From contig NZ_KN525716.1 of NCBI RefSeq assembly GCF_000789235.1, forward strand, positions 1,589,674-1,653,673: a stretch of 64,000 nucleotides of DNA, read 5' to 3'. Shown here one piece after another: positions 7,853 through 15,679 of the stretch. Made by a program: the position numbers and the translations under genes. The stretch is from Wocania ichthyoenteri Th78 (lineage in GTDB: Bacteria; Bacteroidota; Bacteroidia; Flavobacteriales; Flavobacteriaceae). Numbering within the stretch: the stretch's first letter is position 1; each line of letters begins with the position of its first letter. The notes beneath the pieces were generated by a model. That model did no database searches. It was given only the letters and a program-made list of their open reading frames with translations, and had not been told where the DNA came from.

Positions 7853-9301
7853 ATGTCGAAGTATACAGAAGATGACTTACGCGAAGAGCTAAAAACTAAA
7901 GAATACGAATACGGCTTTTATACCGATATTGAATCTGATACATTCCCTAATGGTTTAAATGAAGATATTGTACGCGCTATTTCTAAAAAGAAAGACGAAC
8001 CACAATGGATGACCGATTGGAGATTAGAAGCCTTTCGAGTTTGGAAAGAGATGACCGAACCAGATTGGGCAAATGTTAATTATGTAAAACCAGACTTTCA
8101 AGGTATTTCATATTATTCAGCACCAAATAGTAAACCTAAATACGATAGTTTAGATGAAGTTGATCCAGAATTATTGGCAACATTTGCAAAACTAGGTATC
8201 TCAATTGACGAACAAAAAAAATTGGCTAATGTCGCTATGGATGTTGTTGTTGATTCGGTTTCAGTAGCAACAACATTTAAGAAAACACTAGGTGAAAAAG
8301 GTATTATTTTTATGAGCATTTCTGAGGCTATTAAAGAACATCCAGAACTTGTAAAAAAATATTTAGGAACTGTAGTACCTCAAAAAGATAATTTTTATGC
8401 CGCATTAAATTCTGCTGTTTTTAGTGATGGCTCTTTCTGTTACATTCCAAAAGGTGTACGTTGCCCAATGGAACTATCAACCTATTTTAGAATTAATCAA
8501 GCAGGAACAGGTCAGTTTGAAAGAACTCTGGTAATTGCTGATGAAGGCAGTTATGTAAGTTACCTTGAAGGTTGTACAGCACCAAGTAGAGATGAAAACC
8601 AGTTACACGCAGCAGTTGTTGAGTTGATTGCTTTAGATGATGCTGAAATAAAGTATTCAACAGTACAAAACTGGTATCCAGGAAATGCTGAAGGAAAAGG
8701 TGGTGTTTACAACTTTGTAACCAAACGTGGTTTATGTGAGAAAAATGCAAAAATATCTTGGACACAGGTTGAAACTGGCTCTGCAGTAACTTGGAAATAC
8801 CCATCATGTATTTTAAAAGGTGATAATTCAGTTGGAGAATTTTACTCCATCGCAGTAACAAACAATTATCAGAAAGCCGATACGGGAACGAAAATGATTC
8901 ATTTGGGCAAAAACACTAAATCGACTATTATATCAAAGGGAATTTCAGCAGGAAAATCTCAAAATAGCTATCGTGGTTTAGTTCAAATAAATTCTAGAGC
9001 AGAAAATGCACGTAACTTTTCGCAATGCGATAGTTTACTAATGGGGAATGAGTGTGGGGCACATACCTTCCCATATATAGAAGCAAAAAATAAATCGGCA
9101 AAAATAGAGCACGAAGCAACCACTAGTAAAATTGGTGAAGACCAAATTTTTTATTGTAATCAACGAGGCATAGATACTGAAAAAGCCATCGCTTTAATTG
9201 TAAATGGTTTTAGTAAAGAGGTTTTAAATAAACTCCCAATGGAATTTGCAGTTGAAGCTCAAAAATTACTAGAAATTAGTTTAGAAGGAAGTGTTGGATA
9301 A
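7853..9301 (+). CDS. sufB: Fe-S cluster assembly protein SufB
   Basis: SufB (482 residues, normal length) is the scaffold subunit of the SufBC2D complex on which Fe-S clusters are built. Family signatures include the SVxTT region, [21 protein letters not shown], the beta-helix core with NFVTKRG, and SQCDSLLMG near the C-terminus followed by [15 protein letters not shown]. Cys residues at the core helix are retained. The stop codon overlaps slightly with an alternative upstream reading of the next gene, but the preferred start of that gene is 10 bases downstream. Confidence 0.97.
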   Translation: MSKYTEDDLREELKTKEYEYGFYTDIESDTFPNGLNEDIVRAISKKKDEPQWMTDWRLEAFRVWKEMTEPDWANVNYVKPDFQGISYYSAPNSKPKYDSLDEVDPELLATFAKLGISIDEQKKLANVAMDVVVDSVSVATTFKKTLGEKGIIFMSISEAIKEHPELVKKYLGTVVPQKDNFYAALNSAVFSDGSFCYIPKGVRCPMELSTYFRINQAGTGQFERTLVIADEGSYVSYLEGCTAPSRDENQLHAAVVELIALDDAEIKYSTVQNWYPGNAEGKGGVYNFVTKRGLCEKNAKISWTQVETGSAVTWKYPSCILKGDNSVGEFYSIAVTNNYQKADTGTKMIHLGKNTKSTIISKGISAGKSQNSYRGLVQINSRAENARNFSQCDSLLMGNECGAHTFPYIEAKNKSAKIEHEATTSKIGEDQIFYCNQRGIDTEKAIALIVNGFSKEVLNKLPMEFAVEAQKLLEISLEGSVG

Positions 9302-9311
9302 ATTAATAAAA

Positions 9312-9734
9312 ATGAAAAAAGTATTAACTGTTATTTTATGTCTTTCAGCATTTTTAAGCTGTAAAAAAGAAATTAAAAATCAAGAAAGAGAGAAATCTAT
9401 TGTAACTGAAAATTCGGAACAAACAGCAAAACAAAGTGATGGATTAACACTTTTAAAAGGCGAGTTTGTGTATTATGCTGATGCTGCAGTTTTACAAACA
9501 CATGCTGAAATTTATGGTGTAATTCTTAACGATAAAGTTGACGAGTTAAACGATAAGGCGAAATCATTTAAAAAAAGACCAACAGACTTTGTTTTAGTTG
9601 AGGTTCGCGGAAAAATCACTCAAAAACCCAAAGGAGAAGAAGGTTGGGATAATCAAGTAGAAATAAAAGAAATATTGAGTGTAAAGCCTGCTTCAAATGA
9701 AAAAAATAACGTTGTAAAATTAGGAAAAGAATAA
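9312..9734 (+). CDS. Small lipoprotein inserted between sufB and sufC
   Basis: A 140-residue predicted lipoprotein starts at ATG 9312; an in-frame start at 9291 would add residues in front of the signal peptide and is less likely. The signal is [17 protein letters not shown] with Cys17 as lipidation site. The mature part, with [24 protein letters not shown] and [10 protein letters not shown], resembles an OB-fold such as the C-terminal domain of NlpE; this assignment is tentative. It ends 2 bases before sufC, so it is cotranscribed with a cytoplasmic Fe-S machine although it should sit in the envelope. A stress-sensing or envelope role is possible. Confidence 0.8.
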   Translation: MKKVLTVILCLSAFLSCKKEIKNQEREKSIVTENSEQTAKQSDGLTLLKGEFVYYADAAVLQTHAEIYGVILNDKVDELNDKAKSFKKRPTDFVLVEVRGKITQKPKGEEGWDNQVEIKEILSVKPASNEKNNVVKLGKE

Positions 9735-9736
9735 TT

Positions 9737-10489
9737 ATGTTAAAGATAAACAACTTACACGCAAGTGTTGAAGACAAAGCTATATTAAGAGGCATTAACC
9801 TAGAAGTAAAACCAGGAGAAGTACATGCTATAATGGGGCCAAATGGTTCTGGAAAAAGCACATTAGCATCAGTTATCGCAGGAAAAGAAGAGTACGAAGT
9901 TGATAAAGGTGAAATCATTTTACTAAACGAAAACATCGACGATCTTTCTGCAGAAGAACGCGCACACAAAGGTATTTTTCTTTCGTTTCAATATCCTGTA
10001 GAAATTCCTGGAGTTTCTGTTACTAATTTTATTAAAACCGCTATTAACGAAACACGAAAAGCTAAAGGTTTAGAAGACATGCCTGCAAAAGACATGTTAA
10101 AACTTATTCGTGAAAAAGCAGATTTATTAGAAATTGACAGGAAATTTTTATCACGTTCGCTAAACGAAGGGTTTTCTGGTGGTGAGAAAAAACGAAACGA
10201 AATTTTTCAAATGGCTATGTTAGAACCAAAATTGGCGATACTTGATGAAACCGATTCGGGATTAGACATTGATGCTTTGCGTATTGTAGCAAATGGTGTA
10301 AACAAACTTAAAAGTAAAGATAATGCCGTAATTGTTATAACGCATTATCAACGTTTATTAGATTATATCGTTCCAGATTTTGTGCATGTTTTACATGAAG
10401 GTCGTATTGTAAAATCCGGATCTAAAGAACTAGCGCATGAGCTTGAAGAAAAAGGATACGACTGGATTAAAGAAGAAGTTGGCGCGTAG
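9737..10489 (+). CDS. sufC: Fe-S assembly ATPase SufC
   Basis: SufC is the ABC-type ATPase of the SufBC2D scaffold; it is soluble, not a transporter. The 250-residue protein shows Walker [10 protein letters not shown] (34-42), the ABC signature region FSGGEKKR, Walker [13 protein letters not shown] and the H-loop ITHYQR. The KKRNE extension after the signature is typical for SufC. It lies between the lipoprotein gene and sufD. Confidence 0.97.
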   Translation: MLKINNLHASVEDKAILRGINLEVKPGEVHAIMGPNGSGKSTLASVIAGKEEYEVDKGEIILLNENIDDLSAEERAHKGIFLSFQYPVEIPGVSVTNFIKTAINETRKAKGLEDMPAKDMLKLIREKADLLEIDRKFLSRSLNEGFSGGEKKRNEIFQMAMLEPKLAILDETDSGLDIDALRIVANGVNKLKSKDNAVIVITHYQRLLDYIVPDFVHVLHEGRIVKSGSKELAHELEEKGYDWIKEEVGA

Positions 10490-10498
10490 CGCAAGTAA

Positions 10499-10632
10499 AC
10501 AATATTCAGTCACAGTTGGCAGTCTGCTCACTCATAACTGAACACTCAAAAAGTTTAAAAAATAGTAAACAGTTTCTTGTTTGGTTCTTAATTATTTGAA
10601 TACTGAACACTATGACTGAAAACTGAACAAAC
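10499..10632 (+). repeat. Low-complexity CAGT/CTGAAC spacer between sufC and sufD
   Basis: This spacer contains ACAATATTCAGTC (10499-10511) and several degenerate copies of AACTGAACACT and related words, ending next to the sufD start. The 13-mer ACAATATTCAGTC recurs at 14047-14059 in another gap of the same operon. No gene, tRNA or clear terminator is seen in it. Confidence 0.5.
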
Positions 10633-11946
10633 ATGGATTTAAAAGAAAAATTAGTATCATCCTTTCTAGTATTTGAAGACCAAGCAGATGTTGACACTTA
10701 TGTGCATGATGTTAGAAATGATGCCATAAAAATATTTGAAGAAAAAGGTTTCCCTACCAAAAAAGAAGAAGCCTGGAAATACACATCTTTAAACAAAATA
10801 TTAAAAGAAGATTACAGTGTATTCCCTAAACAGGAAAACACTATCGATTATAATGACATAAAGAAATATTTTATACATGATATAGACAGTTATAAAGTCG
10901 TTTTTATCGATGGTAAATATTCTTCGCACTTATCGCAAACTACGCACGATAGTATAGATGTTTGTTTAATGTCTTCTGCGTTATCAAAACCAAAATATCG
11001 TTTAATCATTGAAAATTACTTTAATAAAGCGGCAACAAAAGATAGCTTATCGTCATTAAATACAGCATTTTCTCAAGAAGGTGCTTACATTCATATTCCA
11101 AAGAATAAGCTGGTAGAAAAACCAATTCAAATTATTCATTTATCAACAGGAAATGAAGCTGCTACTTTATTGCAGCCTCGCAACTTAATAGTAGTTGATG
11201 AGAATTCGCATGTGCAAATTATAGAACGTCACCAAAGTTTAACTAGTAATCCTGTTTTAACCAATAGCGTTACCGAAATTTTTGCAAACAAACGCGCTAT
11301 TGTAGATTACTATAAAGTACAAAACGATAATGCTAACGCATCGTTAATAGACAATACATTTATTAAACAAAAACGTGAAAGTGTTGCATCTGTACACACC
11401 TTTGCTTTTGGAGGCAAATTAACACGTAACAATCTTAATTTCTATCAAGAAGGCGAGCGAATAGATTCTATTCTTAAAGGAGTTACTATTATTGGCGATA
11501 AACAACATGTGGATCACAATACATTAGTACATCATATAGAACCAAATTGTGAAAGCCATCAAGATTATAAAGGTGTTTTTGGCGAAAACTCAACTGGTGT
11601 TTTTAACGGTAAAATTATTGTTGAAAAAGAAGCACAAAAAACCAATGCCTTTCAATCTAATAACAATATTTTAATTAGCGATAAAGCCACTATAAATACC
11701 AAACCACAGCTAGAAATTTTTGCTGATGATGTAAAATGTTCGCACGGTTGTACTATTGGTCAGCTTGACGAAAGCGCTATGTTTTATATGCGTTCTCGAG
11801 GTATTCCAGAAAAAGAAGCCAAAGCTCTTTTAATGTATGCTTTTTGCAATAACGTATTAAGTTCGGTTAAAATTCCAGAAATAAAACAACGTATAACCAA
11901 AATAATCGCCAATAAATTAGGGGTTAATATTGGGTTCGATTTATAA
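10633..11946 (+). CDS. sufD: Fe-S cluster assembly protein SufD
   Basis: SufD (437 residues) is the SufB-like subunit of the SufBC2D scaffold, needed for iron entry. The N-terminal helical part contains KKEEAWKYTSLNKIL, typical of SufD, and the C-terminal beta-helix contains FADDVKCSHGCTIGQLDE, with the conserved Cys/His, then RGIPEKEAKALLMYAF. It is separated from sufC by a 143-base repetitive spacer and from sufS by another repeat element. Confidence 0.97.
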   Translation: MDLKEKLVSSFLVFEDQADVDTYVHDVRNDAIKIFEEKGFPTKKEEAWKYTSLNKILKEDYSVFPKQENTIDYNDIKKYFIHDIDSYKVVFIDGKYSSHLSQTTHDSIDVCLMSSALSKPKYRLIIENYFNKAATKDSLSSLNTAFSQEGAYIHIPKNKLVEKPIQIIHLSTGNEAATLLQPRNLIVVDENSHVQIIERHQSLTSNPVLTNSVTEIFANKRAIVDYYKVQNDNANASLIDNTFIKQKRESVASVHTFAFGGKLTRNNLNFYQEGERIDSILKGVTIIGDKQHVDHNTLVHHIEPNCESHQDYKGVFGENSTGVFNGKIIVEKEAQKTNAFQSNNNILISDKATINTKPQLEIFADDVKCSHGCTIGQLDESAMFYMRSRGIPEKEAKALLMYAFCNNVLSSVKIPEIKQRITKIIANKLGVNIGFDL

Positions 11947-11954
11947 ATTTTATT

Positions 11955-12026
11955 GAAGCTATTTCCCGCTATCCACTGTATCTTTTTCTCGTACCTCAAA
12001 AAAGGATGCCGTTTCTATCGGGGCTA
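11955..12026 (+). repeat. About 72-bp intergenic repeat, copy 1 (sufD-sufS gap)
   Basis: Starts with GAAGCTATTTCC and ends with AAAAGGATGCC followed about 15 bases on by GGGGCT. A second copy lies in opposite orientation at 35530-35604 between hmgA and hppD. The ends of the two copies are well conserved while the centre differs. It is non-coding and sits directly upstream of sufS. Confidence 0.7.
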
Positions 12027-12037
12027 AACATAAAGTA

Positions 12038-13252
12038 ATGTTCAACATAAACGATATAAGACAAGACTTCCCGATACTTTCTAGAAAAGTAAACGGAAAA
12101 CCTTTGGTCTATTTTGATAATGCAGCAACATCACAAACCCCACAACAGGTCATCGATGTTATTGTAGATTATTATTCAAATTACAACGCCAATATTCATC
12201 GTGGTGTACACACTTTAAGTCAAGAAGCAACCGATTTATACGAGCAAGCACGCTTAAAAATACAAGCCCATTTTAATGCAAAATTTTCACACGAAATCAT
12301 ACTAACATCTGGAACTACGCATAGTATTAATTTAGTGGCAAACGGATTTTCATCACTCTTAAAAAAAGGAGACGAGATTATCGTTTCGGCTTTAGAGCAT
12401 CATAGTAATATTGTGCCATGGCAAATGCTTTGCGAACGTACAGGAGCTGTTTTAAGAGTTATCCCCATGAACGACGATGGCGAACTTATCATGTCGGAAT
12501 TTGACAAATTGCTTTCAAAAAATACAAAACTTGTTTTTGTAAATCATATTTCAAACGCCTTAGGAACTATAAACCCTATTGAATATATTATTGAAAAAGC
12601 ACACCAAGTTGGAGCGGCTGTTTTAATAGATGGTGCACAAGCCTGCCCGCACGTAAAACCAGATGTTCAAAAATTAGATGTCGATTTTTATGTTGCTTCA
12701 GCACATAAAATGTGTGGACCAACAGGAGTTGGTATCCTTTACGGGAAAGAAGAATGGTTAAACAAATTACCACCCTATCAAGGTGGTGGAGAAATGATTG
12801 CCGAAGTTACATTTGAGAAAACTACTTACGCGAGTTTACCACATAAATTTGAAGCAGGCACACCAAATATTTGTGGTGGTATAGCCTTTGGAGCAGCTAT
12901 CGATTATATGAACACTATTGGTTTCGATACTATTGAAAAATACGAGCATGAATTGTTAATTTATGCTACAGAAAAACTTCTAGAAATTGAAGGTTTAAAA
13001 ATCTACGGCACATCAAAAAATAAAACATCGGTTATTTCATTCAATTTAGAAAGTATTCATCCTTATGATGTGGGCACTATTTTAGATAAATTGGGAATTG
13101 CCGTTCGTACAGGTCATCATTGTGCGCAACCTATCATGGATTTTTATAAGATTCCTGGAACTATTCGAGCTTCTTTTGCATTTTATAATACTAAAGAAGA
13201 AATTGACGTTTTAGTTGAAGGTGTTAAAAAGGCTAAAATGATGTTGTCTTAA
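12038..13252 (+). CDS. sufS: Cysteine desulfurase SufS
   Basis: SufS is the PLP-dependent group II cysteine desulfurase that releases sulfur from cysteine for Fe-S assembly. The 404-residue protein has YFDNAATSQ (25-33), the PLP lysine K224 in ASAHKMCGPTG, and the active-site Cys362 in RTGHHCAQP. The short loop around this Cys is typical for SufS, which depends on SufE; sufE follows directly. Confidence 0.97.
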   Translation: MFNINDIRQDFPILSRKVNGKPLVYFDNAATSQTPQQVIDVIVDYYSNYNANIHRGVHTLSQEATDLYEQARLKIQAHFNAKFSHEIILTSGTTHSINLVANGFSSLLKKGDEIIVSALEHHSNIVPWQMLCERTGAVLRVIPMNDDGELIMSEFDKLLSKNTKLVFVNHISNALGTINPIEYIIEKAHQVGAAVLIDGAQACPHVKPDVQKLDVDFYVASAHKMCGPTGVGILYGKEEWLNKLPPYQGGGEMIAEVTFEKTTYASLPHKFEAGTPNICGGIAFGAAIDYMNTIGFDTIEKYEHELLIYATEKLLEIEGLKIYGTSKNKTSVISFNLESIHPYDVGTILDKLGIAVRTGHHCAQPIMDFYKIPGTIRASFAFYNTKEEIDVLVEGVKKAKMMLS

Positions 13253-13262
13253 TTTCTTATTG

Positions 13263-13270
13263 TATTTTTG
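13263..13270 (+). promoter_or_regulatory. Candidate internal promoter before sufE
   Basis: TATTTTTG matches TAnnTTTG, with TTG at 13244-13246 some 16 bases upstream. It ends 16 bases before the GTG at 13287. It could give extra transcription of sufE and downstream genes. Confidence 0.4.
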
Positions 13271-13286
13271 TTTAAAACTTGTTACT

Positions 13287-13709
13287 GTGACTATTGAAAA
13301 TATTCAAAACGAAATAATAGACGAATTCTCAATGTTTGAAGATTGGGAAGAGCGTTATCAATATATGATCGATTTAGGGAAAGATTTACCTTTAATTGAC
13401 GAACAATATAAAACCGAAAGCAACATTATAAAAGGTTGTCAAAGTAAAGTTTGGGTACATGCCGAAATGAACGACGATAAAATTACATTTACTGCCGATA
13501 GCGATGCCATAATTACAAAAGGTATTATCGCTATTTTAATTCGTGTGTTTTCAAATCAAAACCCAAAAGACATTATTGATGCCGATACCAATTTTATTGA
13601 TAAAATTGGTTTAAAAGAACATTTGTCGCCAACACGTGCAAATGGCTTAGTAAGTATGGTAAAGCAACTTAAAATGTACGCTATTGCGTACCAAACACAA
13701 TTAAATTAA
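13287..13709 (+). CDS. sufE: Cysteine desulfuration protein SufE
   Basis: SufE takes the persulfide from SufS and passes it to SufBCD. I prefer the GTG at 13287, giving 140 residues that begin TIENIQNEIIDEF as in other SufE proteins; a TTG at 13260 would add nine unrelated residues and overlap the putative promoter. With the GTG start the active-site Cys is residue 51, in IIKGCQSKVW, the position expected for SufE. The next gene starts one base after the stop. Confidence 0.93.
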   Translation: MTIENIQNEIIDEFSMFEDWEERYQYMIDLGKDLPLIDEQYKTESNIIKGCQSKVWVHAEMNDDKITFTADSDAIITKGIIAILIRVFSNQNPKDIIDADTNFIDKIGLKEHLSPTRANGLVSMVKQLKMYAIAYQTQLN

Positions 13710-13710
13710 G

Positions 13711-14037
13711 ATGAGCGATACAACAATAGACACCAACGCTTTAGGCGAAAAAATAGTAAACGTTTTAAAAACCATTTACGATCCAGAAATACCAGTAGAT
13801 ATTTACGAACTAGGATTAATTTACGATGTATTTGTAAACGAAGATTACGACGTTAAAATATTAATGACACTTACAACGCCTAATTGTCCTGTAGCCGAAA
13901 CATTACCACTAGAAGTTGAAGAAAAAGTAAAATCTTTAAACGACGTGAAAAGTGCCGAAGTTGAAATCACTTTCGACCCACCGTGGACTCAAGATTTAAT
14001 GAGCGAAGAAGCGAAGTTGGAATTGGGAATGCTGTAA
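13711..14037 (+). CDS. SufT-like DUF59/MIP18 family protein
   Basis: This 108-residue protein of the DUF59 (MIP18) family is associated with Fe-S cluster maturation in many bacteria. It shows DPEIPVDIYELGLIY near the N-terminus, and LTTPNCPVAETLP carrying the conserved Cys. The gene is in the suf operon, one base after sufE, and fits SufT-type factors that help mature Fe-S proteins under high demand. Exact role not established here. Confidence 0.9.
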   Translation: MSDTTIDTNALGEKIVNVLKTIYDPEIPVDIYELGLIYDVFVNEDYDVKILMTLTTPNCPVAETLPLEVEEKVKSLNDVKSAEVEITFDPPWTQDLMSEEAKLELGML

Positions 14038-14046
14038 ATTCAGCCG

Positions 14047-14100
14047 ACAATATTCAGTCTTCAGTCGCAGTTTCAGCTCAACAACAAACAACCTAACACA
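14047..14100 (+). repeat. CAGT-rich spacer in the suf operon, second copy
   Basis: Contains the 13-mer ACAATATTCAGTC shared with the sufC-sufD spacer, followed by TTCAGTCGCAGTTTCAG. Non-coding. It separates the DUF59 gene from the DUF2480 gene. Confidence 0.45.
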
Positions 14101-14108
14101 TTACTTTT

Positions 14109-14615
14109 TTGAAAGACGAAATAATAAATCGCGTAGCGAATAGTAAATTAATAACCGTAAATCTTGAGGATTATTATCCAGAAGGGAAACGTGTACTTTT
14201 TGATATTAAAGATTGGTTATTTGAAGGTTTTGTGTTGCGTGAAAAAGAATTTAGACAAAAAGCCTCAGAACACGATTGGTCACAATATAAGGGTAACTAT
14301 ATAGCGTTAACTTGTAGTACCGATGCTATTGTTCCTGCTTGGGCTTTCATGCTGTTAAGTATTCATTTAGAACATTTTACAAAAAAAACGATTATCGGAA
14401 ATCTTGATGTTTTAGAAACTTCTATTTATCAAGATGTCATTAATACGCTCGATGTTTTAGAATATACAGATAAACTCATTATTATTAAAGGTTGTTCAAA
14501 AAAACCTGTACCACAAAACGCTTATATTATGCTGGCAACTAAACTAAAACCAGTTGTTAAATCTATTATGTATGGCGAAGCTTGTTCTTCGGTTCCTCTA
14601 TATAAAAACAAATAA
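14109..14615 (+). CDS. DUF2480 family protein
   Basis: This 168-residue protein belongs to DUF2480, a family of unknown function found in Bacteroidota, often beside suf genes. Typical strings are LEDYYPEGKRVLFDIKDWLF and YIALTCSTDAIVPAWAFML. Initiation must be at TTG 14109, because no ATG occurs before the conserved N-terminal region. No signal peptide; two Cys-containing motifs (LTCST, IKGCSKK) are present. Its place suggests a link to Fe-S assembly, but that is inference from context. Confidence 0.85.
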   Translation: MKDEIINRVANSKLITVNLEDYYPEGKRVLFDIKDWLFEGFVLREKEFRQKASEHDWSQYKGNYIALTCSTDAIVPAWAFMLLSIHLEHFTKKTIIGNLDVLETSIYQDVINTLDVLEYTDKLIIIKGCSKKPVPQNAYIMLATKLKPVVKSIMYGEACSSVPLYKNK

Positions 14616-14632
14616 ATTTTACTGTGACTAAA

Positions 14633-14662
14633 TTGTATATAAGTGTCTAATATTTATATTTG
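14633..14662 (+). promoter_or_regulatory. Promoter of the DUF3078 gene
   Basis: TTG at 14633-14635 and TATATTTG at 14655-14662 are separated by 19 bases, a textbook Bacteroidota promoter layout. It ends 24 bases before the ATG at 14687 and indicates that the DUF3078 gene is transcribed separately from suf. Confidence 0.75.
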
Positions 14663-14686
14663 CAAAAATTTTAACTAAAAACTAAA

Positions 14687-15616
14687 ATGAAAAAGACGTT
14701 ATTATTATTTACTTTTTTTATCGGATTAATTTCAATAAATGCGCAAACTTTAGAAGAATTAAAAGCTACACAAGCTGCAAAAAAAGATTCAATTGCAGCC
14801 ATTCAAGGACGTGTTAATGCAATTCAAGGTCAAATAGACGCATTACCAGGCTGGAAAAAAGGGGCATTTGGTACTATTGGCGGAAGTATTTCTAGCTTTA
14901 AAAATTGGTTTGCTCAAGGCACACCAAATAACAACTCAGGAAACATTGGGTTTACTGTTAATGCATATGCAAATCTTAACCAAGATAAATTCTTTTGGAG
15001 AAATGCAGGAAATATAAATCTGTCTTGGGTTAAATTAGATGATAAAGACGACCCAACAGATAGCGATAAGTTTAGAGAAGCTACTGATGTTTTCAATATC
15101 AATTCTTTATATGGACGTAAGCTAAGTGAAAAATTTGCTATTTCTGGTTTAGGTGAATACAGAACCACTATTTTAAGCAACTTTAACGACCCTGGCTTTT
15201 TAGATTTAGGTGTTGGGGCGACTTGGACACCAGTTAAAGATTTAGTAGTTGTGATTCACCCATTAAACTACAACTTTGTGTTTAGTAGTAATTCAGTAAT
15301 AGATTTTCAATCGTCTTTAGGAGCAAAAATTCTTGTTGATTATACTAGACAAATTGATGCTGTAAGTTTTAAAACTAACTTATCGATGTTTCAAAGTTAT
15401 AAATCTGGAGATTTGTCAAACTGGACATGGACCAACTCTTTTGGATACACTCTATGGAAAATGATTGGTGTTGGTTTTGATTTAGGTTTAAGACAGAATA
15501 AGCAAGAAGCTTTTAACTATCAACAAAGTCAACCAGGAAGCACTAATGCGCAATTAAAAAATACTGACAATAAATTACAATCGTATTGGATGTTTGGGCT
15601 TAATTACAAGTTCTAA
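14687..15616 (+). CDS. DUF3078 outer-membrane protein
   Basis: This 309-residue protein has a signal peptide ending at SINAQ (about residue 20), a short coiled segment (KDSIAAIQGRVNAIQGQI), then an amphipathic beta-strand-rich body ending in the aromatic GLNYKF, as expected for an outer-membrane barrel. The pattern matches DUF3078, a Bacteroidota family of unknown function. It is followed by a strong bidirectional terminator. Confidence 0.8.
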   Translation: MKKTLLLFTFFIGLISINAQTLEELKATQAAKKDSIAAIQGRVNAIQGQIDALPGWKKGAFGTIGGSISSFKNWFAQGTPNNNSGNIGFTVNAYANLNQDKFFWRNAGNINLSWVKLDDKDDPTDSDKFREATDVFNINSLYGRKLSEKFAISGLGEYRTTILSNFNDPGFLDLGVGATWTPVKDLVVVIHPLNYNFVFSSNSVIDFQSSLGAKILVDYTRQIDAVSFKTNLSMFQSYKSGDLSNWTWTNSFGYTLWKMIGVGFDLGLRQNKQEAFNYQQSQPGSTNAQLKNTDNKLQSYWMFGLNYKF

Positions 15617-15639
15617 AAGCATAGAAAATATATTTACTA

Positions 15640-15674
15640 AAAAATGCGTTTCCTTTTTTAAGAAGCGCATTTTT
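15640..15674. terminator. Bidirectional terminator between DUF3078 and PBP1A genes
   Basis: AAAAATGCGTTTC (15640-15652) pairs with GAAGCGCATTTTT (15662-15674), including one G-T pair, with a 9-base loop. A and T tracts on the two sides allow termination of both convergent genes. Confidence 0.8.
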
Positions 15675-15679
15675 TATAG

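Noticed and set aside
8493-8861. A 122-codon frame antisense to sufB
   Set aside because: Shadow of sufB; Leu/His-rich translation without motifs.
9291-9311. Upstream start of the suf lipoprotein overlapping sufB
   Set aside because: It would place charged residues before a complete signal peptide starting at 9312.
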